DNA from: JAJDOD01 sp039024895
Lineage (GTDB): Bacteria > Pseudomonadota > Alphaproteobacteria > Rhodobacterales > Rhodobacteraceae
Assembly: GCA_039024895.1 (NCBI GenBank)
Contig: JBCCPJ010000016.1
Location: 1-64,000 of the forward strand
DNA length: 64,000 nucleotides
Reading direction: 5' to 3'
The position numbers and the translations under genes are program-made. Shown here in pieces: positions 1 through 8,260 of the stretch. Position 1 is the stretch's first letter. Every line of letters begins with the position of its first letter. The notes beneath the pieces were generated by a model. It searched no databases. It was not told the origin of the DNA and was given only the letters and a program-made list of their open reading frames with translations.

Positions 1-249
1 CGATCCGGTCTCGCACTCAAAAAGGGTCTTAGCCTGCCCAATACACCCGGGACCATCGACAGTGATTATCGGGGTCCCCTCGGGGTCATACTGATAAACC
101 TTGGTGCGGAACCCGTAACGATTGCCCATGGAGACCGTATCGCCCAAGCCGTAATTGCCCCGGTTGTTCAGGCGCATTTCGAATTGGTGGCGAGTCTTTC
201 GGAAACTGAGCGTGGGCAGGGCGGCTTCGGCTCCACCGGGCAGACCTGA
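1..249 (+). CDS. dut: dUTP diphosphatase, C-terminal part (5' end outside window)
   Basis: This enzyme hydrolyses dUTP to dUMP and pyrophosphate, keeping uracil out of DNA and supplying dUMP for thymidylate synthesis. The window opens inside the gene in frame 1 and 82 residues remain. Three of the five trimeric-dUTPase motifs are readable: motif III (GTIDSDYRG followed by GVILIN), motif IV (GDRIAQAVIAPV) and the C-terminal glycine-rich motif V (RGQGGFGSTG), which closes over the active site. The stop TGA overlaps the next start by one base (TGATG), so translation is probably coupled. The dUMP it makes would feed ThyX encoded about 12 kb downstream. Confidence 0.95.
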   Translation, partial: RSGLALKKGLSLPNTPGTIDSDYRGPLGVILINLGAEPVTIAHGDRIAQAVIAPVVQAHFELVASLSETERGQGGFGSTGQT

Positions 250-1277
250 TGGTATTCTTTCTCGTGATGGCGGCCGCTTTGTGGGGCTTTGGCTCCATGA
301 TCAAGGCACCCGTAAATGCCCGTATGTTGATGATTGGCCTGCTTTATGTGGCCATTCTGGCTATTCAGGTTGCCATGCCTGCTGGGCACCCGCTGCGCGA
401 AGCAACGGGCGGCTCGGCGGGCGAGTGGTTGGTGCTTGGTGGACTGGGTGTCGTCGTTTGGGGGTATGCCAAGGGCCTCGGGCAACTCCGAAACCGCGTC
501 CGTCCCGAGAACAAGCCAAAGGAAGAAGCGCGCGACAGTTCCGTCGAACTTGATCGCAACGCGCGACATATCGTGCTGAGAGAAATTGGCGGCCCTGGTC
601 AGAAAAGGCTGAAACAGGCGCGGGTTTTGGTGGTCGGTGCAGGCGGGCTCGGATCGCCTGCGTTGCAATACCTAGCGGCTGCGGGCATCGGCACGCTCGG
701 CGTGATTGATGACGATCTTGTGGAGAATTCCAACCTCCAGCGCCAAGTAATCCATACCGATGCGCGGATCGGGATGCCCAAGGTCTTTTCAGCCCAGGCC
801 GCGATTGTTGCGCAAAACCCGTTTGTGACTGTGCGCCCCTATCATCGCCGCTTAGATGCTGAAATCGCGCGAGACCTATTTGCCGATTACGACCTGGTGC
901 TTGATGGCACGGATGACACCGAGACGCGCTACCTCATAAATGAAACGGCGGTCGCTCTGAAAATACCGCTTCTGTCGGCGGCTATTAGCCAATGGGAGGG
1001 CCAGATCAGCCTGTTTGATCCGTCCCGTGGCGCACCATGTTACGCTTGCATTTTTCCGGAGGCTGCTGCGCCAGGTCTTGCGCCAAGCTGCGCTGAGGGC
1101 GGTGTTCTGGGACCTTTGCCAGGTGTCATCGGCAGCATGATGGCGGTTGAAGCGATTAAGTTTCTGACCGGGTCGGGCAGCCCTCTTTTGGGTCGTATGA
1201 TGATTTACGATGCGCTTAACGCCGAAACACGCATCATTTCGGTAAAGCGAAGGCCAAATTGCCCCGTGTGTGGATGA
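249..1277 (+). CDS. ThiF/MoeB/HesA-family adenylyltransferase with N-terminal membrane segments
   Basis: A 342-residue protein of the E1-like family that adenylates the C-terminal glycine of a sulfur-carrier protein such as MoaD or ThiS. The ATP-binding glycine loop GAGGLGSP lies at residues 130-137, followed by the acidic strand IDDDLVENSNLQRQ (153-166). Two CxxC pairs, C264/C267 and C338/C341, form the expected structural zinc site. Unlike soluble MoeB (about 250 residues), about 100 extra N-terminal residues hold three hydrophobic stretches (roughly 2-19, 25-44 and 58-75), suggesting tethering to the inner membrane. It overlaps dut by one base. MoeB (molybdopterin) is the likeliest role; ThiF cannot be excluded from sequence. 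Confidence 0.88.
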   Translation: MVFFLVMAAALWGFGSMIKAPVNARMLMIGLLYVAILAIQVAMPAGHPLREATGGSAGEWLVLGGLGVVVWGYAKGLGQLRNRVRPENKPKEEARDSSVELDRNARHIVLREIGGPGQKRLKQARVLVVGAGGLGSPALQYLAAAGIGTLGVIDDDLVENSNLQRQVIHTDARIGMPKVFSAQAAIVAQNPFVTVRPYHRRLDAEIARDLFADYDLVLDGTDDTETRYLINETAVALKIPLLSAAISQWEGQISLFDPSRGAPCYACIFPEAAAPGLAPSCAEGGVLGPLPGVIGSMMAVEAIKFLTGSGSPLLGRMMIYDALNAETRIISVKRRPNCPVCG

Positions 1278-1372
1278 TCGTTCCGGCAAGGATTTGCCCG
1301 CGATCGGCAACACTGTGATTATCCCGTGATCGCATCTTGTCGTGGCTCCCATTGCGTTCTTACATGCATGCC

Positions 1373-3394
1373 ATGACCAATTCATTGCTAGCTGACTGGA
1401 ACGCTGCCTTTGGCCTTCCCGTATTTCAAACCCTTAACGAAAACGACTTTGCTCAAGGCTTCGAGACTGCCCTCGAAGCGGCACGGGCGCGGATTAACGA
1501 AATTGCGGATACGGATGACCCGCCGACCTTTGCAAATACAATCGACGCCCTCGAACAGGCGGATGAAACGCTGTCACGGGCGGCATCGATTTTCTTCACA
1601 TTAGTGTCCACAGACGCAACCCCAGCCCTTGAAGCACTGCAACGCGAAATATCGCCAAAGCTTGCGGCGTATAGCTCTGAAATCACGATGAACCCCAAGC
1701 TGTTTGATCGGATTGAAAACTTGTGGGAAGCGAGGGACACATTGCAACTGACCGAAGAACAGGCGCGCGTCCTCATGCTGACCAGGCGTGGGTTTGTGCG
1801 AGCCGGTGCCAAGTTGAAAGGCACGGATCGGGATCGGTTTAAAGAGATCACCCAACGGCTCGCCGTGCTGGGGACGGAGTTTGCACAGAACCTCTTGTCT
1901 GATGAACGAACTTGGTCGATGGCGCTTGGCCCTGCGGCGGCTGAGGCACTTCCCGAGTTTTTACGCGATGCCGCTGCTGCTGCCGGTCGTGAGCGCGGCG
2001 CAAATGGCCCCGTGGTAACCTTGTCGCGTTCTCTCATTGTGCCATTTCTCCAATTTTCCTCAGATCGCGAGCTTCGAAAGTCTGCGTGGCAGGCTTGGGT
2101 GCAAAGGGGTGCTAACGGCGGCAACACAGATAATCGCGAGATTGCCGCCGAAACGCTGAAATTGCGCGCGGAGCGTGCGGCGCTTTTGGGCTATCAGACA
2201 TTTGCCGATTTCAAACTTGATGTTGAAATGGCGAAGACGCCGGATGCTGTGCACGATCTGCTCATGAAGGTGTGGAAGCCAGCGCAGAGAGCCGTGCTGT
2301 CGGATACCGAAGTACTGACTGAAATGATGCATGCAGAGGGAATAAACGGCGCATTGGAGCCATGGGATTGGCGCTACTACGCCGAAAAACGGAGAGCGGC
2401 AGAACATGATTTGAACGAAGCGGAACTCAAGCCGTATTTCCAACTGGATCGCATGATTGACGCGGTATTCGACTGCGCGCATCGTCTTTTTGGTCTTACG
2501 GCGTCTCCGCTTGATGTATCGCTTCACCATCCGGACGCCCGTGCTTGGGAAATCACGCGAGACGGCACGCATGTTGCGGTTTTTATCGGGGACTACTTTG
2601 CCCGGGGTTCAAAGCGGTCGGGCGCCTGGTGCAGTGCTCTCCGCCAACAAAGCAAATTGAACGGTGACGTGCGCCCGATTGTCCTGAACGTCTGTAACTT
2701 TGCAAAGCCACCGGAGGGCCAACCGGCACTTCTGTCCTATGACGATGCCCGTACACTCTTTCACGAGTTTGGCCACGCTTTGCATCAAATGTTGTCCGAT
2801 GTGACCTATGAACGTGTCTCAGGCACATCCGTGCCGCGCGACTTTGTCGAGTTGCCGAGCCAGCTATACGAGCACTGGCTCGACGTTCCGGAAGTTCTGG
2901 GTGAATTTGCAATACATGCGGAAACGGAAGAGCCGATGCCGCCCGATTTGCTTGAGCGTCTTTTGGCGGCATCAACCTATGACATGGGCTTCCAAACGGT
3001 AGAGTATGTGGCCTCGGCTTTGGTAGACCTAGAGTTTCACAGAGGGCCGCCCCCGGCGGATCCCATGCAGCGGCAGGCTGAAATCTTGGACGATATTGGT
3101 ATGCCGCGTGCGGTCCCAATGCGCCATGCAACGCCACACTTCGCCCATGTCTTTGCAGGCGACGGTTATTCAAGCTCCTATTACAGCTATATGTGGTCGG
3201 AGGTTATGGATGCCGATGCTTTCGAGGCATTCGAGGAAACTGGAGATCCGTTCGATCCGGAAACAGCGAGACGCCTAGAGGCGTCCATCCTTTCTGTTGG
3301 TGGGTCGCGCGACGCAGCCGAGCTGTATACAGATTTTCGAGGTCGCATGCCGGGTCCTGAAGCATTGCTTAAGGGACGCGGTTTGGTGGCGTAA
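1373..3394 (+). CDS. M3-family oligopeptidase (PrlC/Dcp type)
   Basis: A zinc metallopeptidase of about 673 residues that degrades short peptides, including cleaved signal peptides, in the cytoplasm. The zinc motif HEFGH is at residues 464-468 and the third ligand is probably E493 in the segment DFVELPSQLYEHW. No signal peptide is visible, which favours oligopeptidase A (PrlC) over periplasmic Dcp. The chosen ATG begins MTNSLLADWN, matching the start of soluble family members; an in-frame ATG three codons earlier and a TTG at 1337 are possible but neither has a clear ribosome binding site. Confidence 0.92.
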   Translation: MTNSLLADWNAAFGLPVFQTLNENDFAQGFETALEAARARINEIADTDDPPTFANTIDALEQADETLSRAASIFFTLVSTDATPALEALQREISPKLAAYSSEITMNPKLFDRIENLWEARDTLQLTEEQARVLMLTRRGFVRAGAKLKGTDRDRFKEITQRLAVLGTEFAQNLLSDERTWSMALGPAAAEALPEFLRDAAAAAGRERGANGPVVTLSRSLIVPFLQFSSDRELRKSAWQAWVQRGANGGNTDNREIAAETLKLRAERAALLGYQTFADFKLDVEMAKTPDAVHDLLMKVWKPAQRAVLSDTEVLTEMMHAEGINGALEPWDWRYYAEKRRAAEHDLNEAELKPYFQLDRMIDAVFDCAHRLFGLTASPLDVSLHHPDARAWEITRDGTHVAVFIGDYFARGSKRSGAWCSALRQQSKLNGDVRPIVLNVCNFAKPPEGQPALLSYDDARTLFHEFGHALHQMLSDVTYERVSGTSVPRDFVELPSQLYEHWLDVPEVLGEFAIHAETEEPMPPDLLERLLAASTYDMGFQTVEYVASALVDLEFHRGPPPADPMQRQAEILDDIGMPRAVPMRHATPHFAHVFAGDGYSSSYYSYMWSEVMDADAFEAFEETGDPFDPETARRLEASILSVGGSRDAAELYTDFRGRMPGPEALLKGRGLVA

Positions 3395-3409
3395 TCCCTC
3401 GGTTCCAGT

Positions 3410-3467
3410 GAAGTTCTTCGCCAACTTAACGCTTTGCAAACTCAAGAGATAACCTCGCAAGAACTTC
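3410..3467. repeat. 9-bp inverted repeat with 40-bp spacer
   Basis: The arms GAAGTTCTT (3410-3418) and AAGAACTTC (3459-3467) are perfect reverse complements between the M3 peptidase stop and the NUDIX gene. The spacer is long and no T-run follows, so it is a poor intrinsic terminator; it could be a long-range stem or chance. Confidence 0.4.
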
Positions 3468-3513
3468 TCGTCAGGCAAATTTCGTGCTAAAGCCTGCCTC
3501 GACGATTTAGAAA

Positions 3514-3876
3514 ATGACTATTCGGCAACCAAAGCAACGCCCGTTACGCTTGCGTAAGATGGGAAAACGAGCGGTACGAACACAGTTCGGTGCAATGTGT
3601 TGGCGCATGCGCGGGGATAAACCTCAGTTCCTGCTTGTGACATCGAGACAACGAAAACGTTGGATCATCCCGAAGGGTTGGCCTGTTGACCGAGCCACAC
3701 CGTCCGAAACAGCGCATACCGAGGCTTGGGAGGAGGCAGGTGTTAAAGGAAAGGTATTTGAACGCTGCTTAGGAATTTATAGTTATAACAAATATTTAGA
3801 AGGAGGGACACATCTTCCCTGCGTTGTGGCGGTGTTTCCCGTAAAGGTGAAAAACTTAGCGGTCAAATATCCGTAG
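3514..3876 (+). CDS. NUDIX hydrolase, truncated by an in-frame stop
   Basis: A 120-residue NUDIX protein resembling the small alphaproteobacterial hydrolases related to diphosphoinositol-polyphosphate phosphohydrolases. The NUDIX region is readable as WIIPKGWPVDRATPSETA followed by HTEAWEEAGV, keeping the EExG metal-binding core. Reading ends at TAG (3874-3876), yet the same frame continues for 35 more codons with a family-like basic tail to a TGA at 3984. The intact protein would therefore be about 156 residues. Either the gene carries a recent nonsense mutation, the base is a sequencing error, or the stop is read through. The catalytic fold could survive, but the C-terminal helix would be lost. 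Confidence 0.8.
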   Translation: MTIRQPKQRPLRLRKMGKRAVRTQFGAMCWRMRGDKPQFLLVTSRQRKRWIIPKGWPVDRATPSETAHTEAWEEAGVKGKVFERCLGIYSYNKYLEGGTHLPCVVAVFPVKVKNLAVKYP

Positions 3877-3984
3877 AGCGATCAACGTCGGCGGCGCTGG
3901 GTTGGTCGAAAGAAAGCGGCAAAGCTTGTTGATGAGCCCGAGCTTGCCAACATGTTCCTGAGCTTTGATCCGAAGGCCCTCTGA
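3877..3984 (+). pseudogene. Detached C-terminal segment of the NUDIX gene
   Basis: After the TAG the same frame encodes SDQRRRRWVGRKKAAKLVDE and then PELANMFLSFDPKAL before TGA at 3982-3984. The motif of arginine-rich stretch, RKKAAKLVDEPEL and a final F-DP-K resembles the normal C-terminus of this NUDIX subfamily, from my knowledge of the family. No start codon with a ribosome binding site serves it separately, so it is unlikely to be made as its own protein. Confidence 0.7.
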
Positions 3985-4048
3985 AACCCGTGATCTATTG
4001 CAGTACTTTATCAACCGACCTACCTCATAAGCGGGGTAAGGTGATGAA

Positions 4049-4480
4049 ATGATACGTTTTGCGCTGAAATGTGACAAAGACCATCGGTTCGAAAGCTGGT
4101 TCCAGTCCGGCGCGGCTTTTGATGCTCTTGTCGAACGTGCCTTGGTGCAATGTCCGGAGTGTGGCTCCGTTCACGTTTCGAAGGACCTGATGGCCCCGAA
4201 GATCGGTGCAAAACTCGCTGATGCCAGTGCCTCGCAGCCCATGGTCAACACGCCGGACCCGGAAGTTGCCGCCGTTATCGAGAAGCTGCGCACCCATGTG
4301 GAAACCAACTCGGAATATGTGGGCCAGAAGTTCGCCTCTGAAGCGCGTTCCATGCATGAAGGTGAAACACCGCAGCGCGCCATATACGGCGAAGTTGATA
4401 AGAAACAGGCGAAAAGCCTGCTTGAAGACGGGGTGCCTGCCCTTCCGTTACCGTTCATTCCAAGGCAGAAAACAAACTGA
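4049..4480 (+). CDS. DUF1178 family protein
   Basis: A 143-residue protein of the DUF1178 family, common in alpha- and betaproteobacteria and of unknown function. The N-terminus MIRFALKCDKDHRFESWF and the later CPECGS supply C8, H12, C35 and C38, a probable zinc-ribbon. A flexible middle part and the segment SEARSMHEGETPQRAIYGEV are typical. No signal or membrane segment is present. It lies alone between the broken NUDIX gene and a convergent flavin reductase gene, so context gives no function. Confidence 0.9.
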   Translation: MIRFALKCDKDHRFESWFQSGAAFDALVERALVQCPECGSVHVSKDLMAPKIGAKLADASASQPMVNTPDPEVAAVIEKLRTHVETNSEYVGQKFASEARSMHEGETPQRAIYGEVDKKQAKSLLEDGVPALPLPFIPRQKTN

Positions 4481-4506
4481 CCTTCCGCTGCTTGGGTGGG
4501 GACCGG

Positions 4507-5112
4507 TTACTCTTTTGGCCGCACCAAACTGAACAGCTCGGTGATCCGGCTATAGTCGCGGTACCCAAGCCGTGTAAGCGGCTCGTAGGACAGCACGTTA
4601 AAAATACCGTCTTCCACGCAATTATCGCGAAGATGCACGCCAACCACTTCACCGATAACAAGGAAATTTGCCTCCCCCGCCAGCGTGACGATCTGCGTCA
4701 TCTCGCACTCAAGGATGGCGGGCGCGTTGGCCACGCGGGAGCAGGCGATCTCTTTACAAGCAGCACGCTCAATCCCGGCCTTCGTGAACTCATCGGTTTC
4801 ACGCGGCCACGGCCCCGAGGTCAAATTCATCGCGTCGCGCATCGCATACTCGACGATGTTCACGCAAAACTCACCCGTTTGGCGAATGTTGTCGACGCTG
4901 TCCTTGGTGCCGTTGCGATCCGGCTTGCTGCTCGTGGAGGCAAACATGACTTGTGGCGGCACATAGGCGACCGCGTTGAAAAACGAATAGGGTGCGAGAT
5001 TGTCCTGCCCCCCGCTATCCCGCGTCGCAATCCACCCAATGGGGCGGGGCGTGACGATTGCGTTGAAAGGATTGTGTTTAAGCCCATGGCCATCAGCCGG
5101 TCGGTAAAACAC
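4507..5112 (-). CDS. Flavin reductase-like (FMN-binding split barrel) protein
   Basis: A protein of about 201 residues of the flavin reductase-like family, which binds FMN and usually reduces flavins or serves as an oxidoreductase component. Readable conserved stretches are NPFNAIVTPRPIGWIATRD, NLAPYSFFNAVAYVPPQVMF and FCVNIV. I chose the GTG at 5112 because GGGAG sits seven bases upstream and homologues begin with FYRP-DGHGL; the ATG at 5148 would add twelve residues. The substrate is unknown. It is transcribed divergently from the GNAT gene. Confidence 0.88.
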   Translation of the reverse strand: MFYRPADGHGLKHNPFNAIVTPRPIGWIATRDSGGQDNLAPYSFFNAVAYVPPQVMFASTSSKPDRNGTKDSVDNIRQTGEFCVNIVEYAMRDAMNLTSGPWPRETDEFTKAGIERAACKEIACSRVANAPAILECEMTQIVTLAGEANFLVIGEVVGVHLRDNCVEDGIFNVLSYEPLTRLGYRDYSRITELFSLVRPKE

Positions 5113-5185
5113 GCCGTATCTCCCGTGATTTGTCGCTCGGATAGCCATATGCTAACGCAAGCCCGGCGGAAAGAGCGGGTTGGGC

Positions 5186-5665
5186 GTGGAACTGACGCGA
5201 GAGACAGCGGATGACTGGTGGGAGGTCGAAGAGCTTTATGACAAAGCCTTCGCCCCCGGTCGCGAGGCGTTGTCCTCCTACCGGCTACGAGACGGAATTG
5301 CGCCGGTTGGCATGATGTGCATGGTCGCGCGCGATGAACTCGGCATTCTTGGCGGCGCGATCCGGTACTGGCCAGTTTGCATTGGCGGGCATGCGGCGCT
5401 TCTCCTCGGACCCGTTGCCGTCCACCCGACCCGTCAAGGCGAAGGCTTGGGGCGTCTGCTCATAGAAGCCAGCCTCGCCAATGCGGAAAAGTGGGAGAGG
5501 GTTTTGCTTGTGGGTGACGCGTCCTATTACGGACGTTTCGGCTTTCACAAGCTACCAGAGGTCGAGATGCCGCCCCCCACCAATCCTGAACGTGTGCTTG
5601 GGCGAGAACTGACCAGGGGCGCATGGGCATCAGTCGTCGGGCGGGTCGAGCGTTGGCACGATTGA
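5186..5665 (+). CDS. GNAT-family N-acetyltransferase
   Basis: A protein of about 159 residues with the GNAT acetyl-CoA fold. The strand LGPVAVHPTRQGEGLGRLLI contains the Q/R-x-x-G-x-G/A pyrophosphate-binding loop (RQGEGLG), and YYGRFGFHKL near the C-terminus is the usual YxxxGF motif. It resembles the YhbS-type subfamily, whose substrates are mostly unknown. A TTG six bases upstream (5180) is an alternative start; GTG at 5186 gives the family-like N-terminus MELTRET. Confidence 0.88.
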   Translation: MELTRETADDWWEVEELYDKAFAPGREALSSYRLRDGIAPVGMMCMVARDELGILGGAIRYWPVCIGGHAALLLGPVAVHPTRQGEGLGRLLIEASLANAEKWERVLLVGDASYYGRFGFHKLPEVEMPPPTNPERVLGRELTRGAWASVVGRVERWHD

Positions 5666-5784
5666 GGGAAGTCTAAGTACCGCCCGATCTGGCACGCTGC
5701 GTCTCAAGGTGCAGTAAACGTCGCTGGCACCACAAGGACAACATGCACTTTGTCCGCACGCGGGCAAAGGAATTTGCTTAGAAG

Positions 5785-6987
5785 TCAAGTTAGACCGGCG
5801 CAAAAGGCCTGTATGCGGTCGATGGCTTCGCTCAAGACGTCGTCAGCCGCAGCGTAGCTCACACGGAATGCGGGCGACACGCCAAACGCCGCGCCAAATA
5901 CAACTGCGACGCCGGTTTCTTCCAATAACGCACGGCAGAATGCGTCATCGGACGTGATGGGTGTGCCTGCTGCGGTTGTTTTACCGATACATTCCGCAAT
6001 CGATGGGTACACATAAAATGCGCCATCGGGGAGGGCGCATTGTACACCATCGCAGGCGTTCAGTCCGGCGACCACAAGATCGCGTCGGCGCTGAAACACA
6101 GCCACGCTTTCTGTAATGTAGTCCTGCGGCCCTGTGAGCGCTTCAACCGCGGCCCATTGGCTAATGGAACAGGGGTTTGATGTGGATTGCGATTGGATTT
6201 TTCGCATCGCTGCGATCAAGCTCTTCGGCCCGCCCGCATAACCAATCCGCCACCCTGTCATGGCATAGGCCTTGCTGACCCCGTTCACGGTCAGGGTGCG
6301 CTCGAAAAGTTTGGGCGCGATCTGGGCGGGCGTTCGAAAATCAAATCCCGGATAGGCGATATGTTCGTACATGTCGTCGCTCATGATCCAGACATGGGGG
6401 TGGTGTTCGAGCACATCGGTCAAACATCTAAGGTCATCCGGCGCGTAACCTGCGCCCGTCGGGTTGGAAGGCGAGTTGAAGATCAACCACTTCGTCTTGG
6501 GCGTGATGGCTGCCTCAAGTTGTTCAGGTAGAATGCGAAAACCGGTTTCTGGCCCTGTTTCAAGAATGACCGGGGTGCCACCGGCAAGGCGTACCATATC
6601 CGGGTAGCTCACCCAGTACGGCGCCGGGATCAAAACTTCGTCGCCTGGATTCAAGGTGGCCATTAACGCGTTGTAGAGGACCTGCTTTCCGCCCGTGGAA
6701 ACGCTGATCTCCGACATCGCATAGGTTAGGTCATTTTCCTTTGAGAATTTCTCGATCACCGCCGATTTCAATTCTGCGATGCCATCGACAGCGGTGTATC
6801 TCGTGTGGCCGGCATCGATGGCCTTTTTGGCCGCGGTTCGAATGTTCTCGGGCGTTGGGAAATCCGGCTCACCGGCGCCAAGACCAATGATATCGCGTCC
6901 CGCCGCCTTCAGCTCGGCAACCAGACCTGTCAGCGCGACGGTAGGTGAAGGCTTTACGCGGTCGAGTGTCGCAGAGAGAAAGTCCAT
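5785..6987 (-). CDS. Class I/II PLP-dependent aminotransferase (aspartate/prephenate type)
   Basis: A 400-residue fold-type I aminotransferase of the Ib aspartate aminotransferase group. The PLP lysine is K239 in TVNGVSKAYAMTGWRIGY; N175 in NSPSNPTGAG, the cofactor aspartate and tyrosine in SDDMYEH (204-210) and R247 are present, as is the C-terminal FRVSYA arginine. In alphaproteobacteria such enzymes transfer the amino group between aspartate and 2-oxoglutarate and often act on prephenate, making arogenate for tyrosine and phenylalanine. That would fit the prephenate/arogenate dehydrogenase encoded at 53221-54132. It is divergent from the XRE regulator gene, with 77 bp between the two starts. 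Confidence 0.92.
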   Translation of the reverse strand: MDFLSATLDRVKPSPTVALTGLVAELKAAGRDIIGLGAGEPDFPTPENIRTAAKKAIDAGHTRYTAVDGIAELKSAVIEKFSKENDLTYAMSEISVSTGGKQVLYNALMATLNPGDEVLIPAPYWVSYPDMVRLAGGTPVILETGPETGFRILPEQLEAAITPKTKWLIFNSPSNPTGAGYAPDDLRCLTDVLEHHPHVWIMSDDMYEHIAYPGFDFRTPAQIAPKLFERTLTVNGVSKAYAMTGWRIGYAGGPKSLIAAMRKIQSQSTSNPCSISQWAAVEALTGPQDYITESVAVFQRRRDLVVAGLNACDGVQCALPDGAFYVYPSIAECIGKTTAAGTPITSDDAFCRALLEETGVAVVFGAAFGVSPAFRVSYAAADDVLSEAIDRIQAFCAGLT

Positions 6988-7064
6988 GGTCGTCCCCGTT
7001 GGAGTGGTCCCTTAGGGTTTCTTAGAAACTGGTCAAACGTGGTGCAAGCCGTTAGGAGAACCCG

Positions 7065-7451
7065 ATGACTGATTTGGCCGACCCGAACTGGTATACGAAC
7101 GATGCGTCCACATTTGGCGACCGCGTGGTGGCGGCGCGGGAAGCGCATAACCTGACCGCGAAAGCCCTGGCGCGCCATCTTGGTGTGGCATCCAAGACCA
7201 TTGATAATTGGGAGAATGACATTTCCGAGCCGCGCGCCAACAAGCTCCAGATGCTATCGGGCGTCTTAAATGTCTCCATTCCGTGGCTTCTGACCGGGGA
7301 GGGTGGCGAAGTTGATGCGATTGACCCTGAGGTCGCGGAGAACATGGATACTCTTTTGACAGAAATCCGTAGTTTGCGAGGTGAAATGAAATCCGCCGCA
7401 GACCGGTTGGGTGTCCTTGAAAAGAAATTGAAACAGACAATGTCCGCATGA
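7065..7451 (+). CDS. XRE-family helix-turn-helix regulator
   Basis: A 128-residue regulator. The HTH_3 domain spans about residues 17-72: FGDRVVAAREAHNLTAKALA then HLGVASKTIDNWENDISEPR, followed by LNVSIPWLLTGEG. The C-terminal 40 residues look helical (ENMDTLLTEIRSLRGEM and onward) and may form a dimerising coiled coil. Its stop overlaps the sdhE start (ATGA), so the two are translationally coupled. Whether it controls sdhE or the divergent aminotransferase gene is unknown. Confidence 0.9.
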   Translation: MTDLADPNWYTNDASTFGDRVVAAREAHNLTAKALARHLGVASKTIDNWENDISEPRANKLQMLSGVLNVSIPWLLTGEGGEVDAIDPEVAENMDTLLTEIRSLRGEMKSAADRLGVLEKKLKQTMSA

Positions 7452-7690
7452 CTGAACACGAAAAGCGACTTAAGCGCCTAGCCATTCGGTCTTGGCGGCG
7501 CGGTACCAAAGAGATGGACCTGATCCTGGGCAAGTTCTGGGATGCGGAAGGCGCGTTACTCGATCCGGCAACGCTGGAAACCTACGAGGCGATGCTCAGC
7601 GAAAACGACCAAGATCTATACGAATGGGTCAGCGGCCAGTCTTCGCCGCCGGATGTATTTGTGCCATTGATCGCGCGACTTCGGGCGTGA
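7448..7690 (+). CDS. sdhE: FAD assembly factor SdhE (succinate dehydrogenase assembly)
   Basis: An 80-residue protein of the SdhE/DUF339 family, which promotes covalent attachment of FAD to the flavoprotein subunit of succinate dehydrogenase. The family motif RRGTKEMD (17-24) is intact, and the length and the acidic second half (SENDQDLYEWVSGQ) are typical. It starts on ATGA inside the XRE gene. No sdh genes occur in the window, so the factor acts on subunits encoded elsewhere. Confidence 0.93.
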   Translation: MTEHEKRLKRLAIRSWRRGTKEMDLILGKFWDAEGALLDPATLETYEAMLSENDQDLYEWVSGQSSPPDVFVPLIARLRA

Positions 7691-7697
7691 TCCGCTG

Positions 7698-8195
7698 TCA
7701 ATAGATGTAACGAATTTGATCGCTCCAAAAACGTTCGACCTGCCCTAGGGCGTCGTTGATCGTATTCAGGCGATCACCCCCGACAACAGGGTGCTTGTCC
7801 AATAGCTCCGCATGGCGCGCGAAAAGTTCCGCAACCACCTTGTGAACGTTGCGACCCTTGTCGGTAAGGCGAACACGCACCGAACGGCGGTCAATCTCAC
7901 AGCGCTGGTGGTGCATGAAGCCCATATCCACGAGTTTCTTAAGGTTATAGGAAACGTTAGAGCCCTGATAATATCCGCGGGACCGCAACTCACCCGCTGT
8001 CACTTCGTTATCTGCGATATTGAAAAGCAAAAGCGCCTGAACGGCATTAATTTCCAGCACGCCCAAGCGTTCAAATTCATCCTTGATTACATCCAGAAGG
8101 AGACGATGAAGACGTTCGACAAGCGCAAGGCTGTCCAGGTAGTCCTTCACGTATCCCGGCTGCTCATTTTGCGTAAGGGTTTGATGTATGCTCAT
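7698..8195 (-). CDS. MarR-family winged-helix regulator, LdtR-like
   Basis: A regulator of about 165 residues. The winged helix is readable at EINAVQALLLFNIADNEVTA then GELRSRGYYQGSNVSYNLKK and the wing HHQRCEIDRRSVRVRLTDKG. This layout matches LdtR, an alphaproteobacterial MarR protein linked in other species to L,D-transpeptidase expression and osmotic stress; that role is inferred. The ATG at 8195 is preceded by GGAGAG seven bases upstream, so the 16 residues encoded further upstream are probably not translated. It converges on sdhE. Confidence 0.88.
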   Translation of the reverse strand: MSIHQTLTQNEQPGYVKDYLDSLALVERLHRLLLDVIKDEFERLGVLEINAVQALLLFNIADNEVTAGELRSRGYYQGSNVSYNLKKLVDMGFMHHQRCEIDRRSVRVRLTDKGRNVHKVVAELFARHAELLDKHPVVGGDRLNTINDALGQVERFWSDQIRYIY

Positions 8196-8260
8196 GACCA
8201 ATCTCTCCGGCCTTATCCACTGCTCAACCGGAGTTTTTAACAAACTTTCCCAAGATACCG

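Noticed and set aside
8213..8221. DnaA-box-like TTATCCACT upstream of the LdtR-like gene
   Set aside because: One mismatch and no other box nearby; such near-matches are expected by chance.
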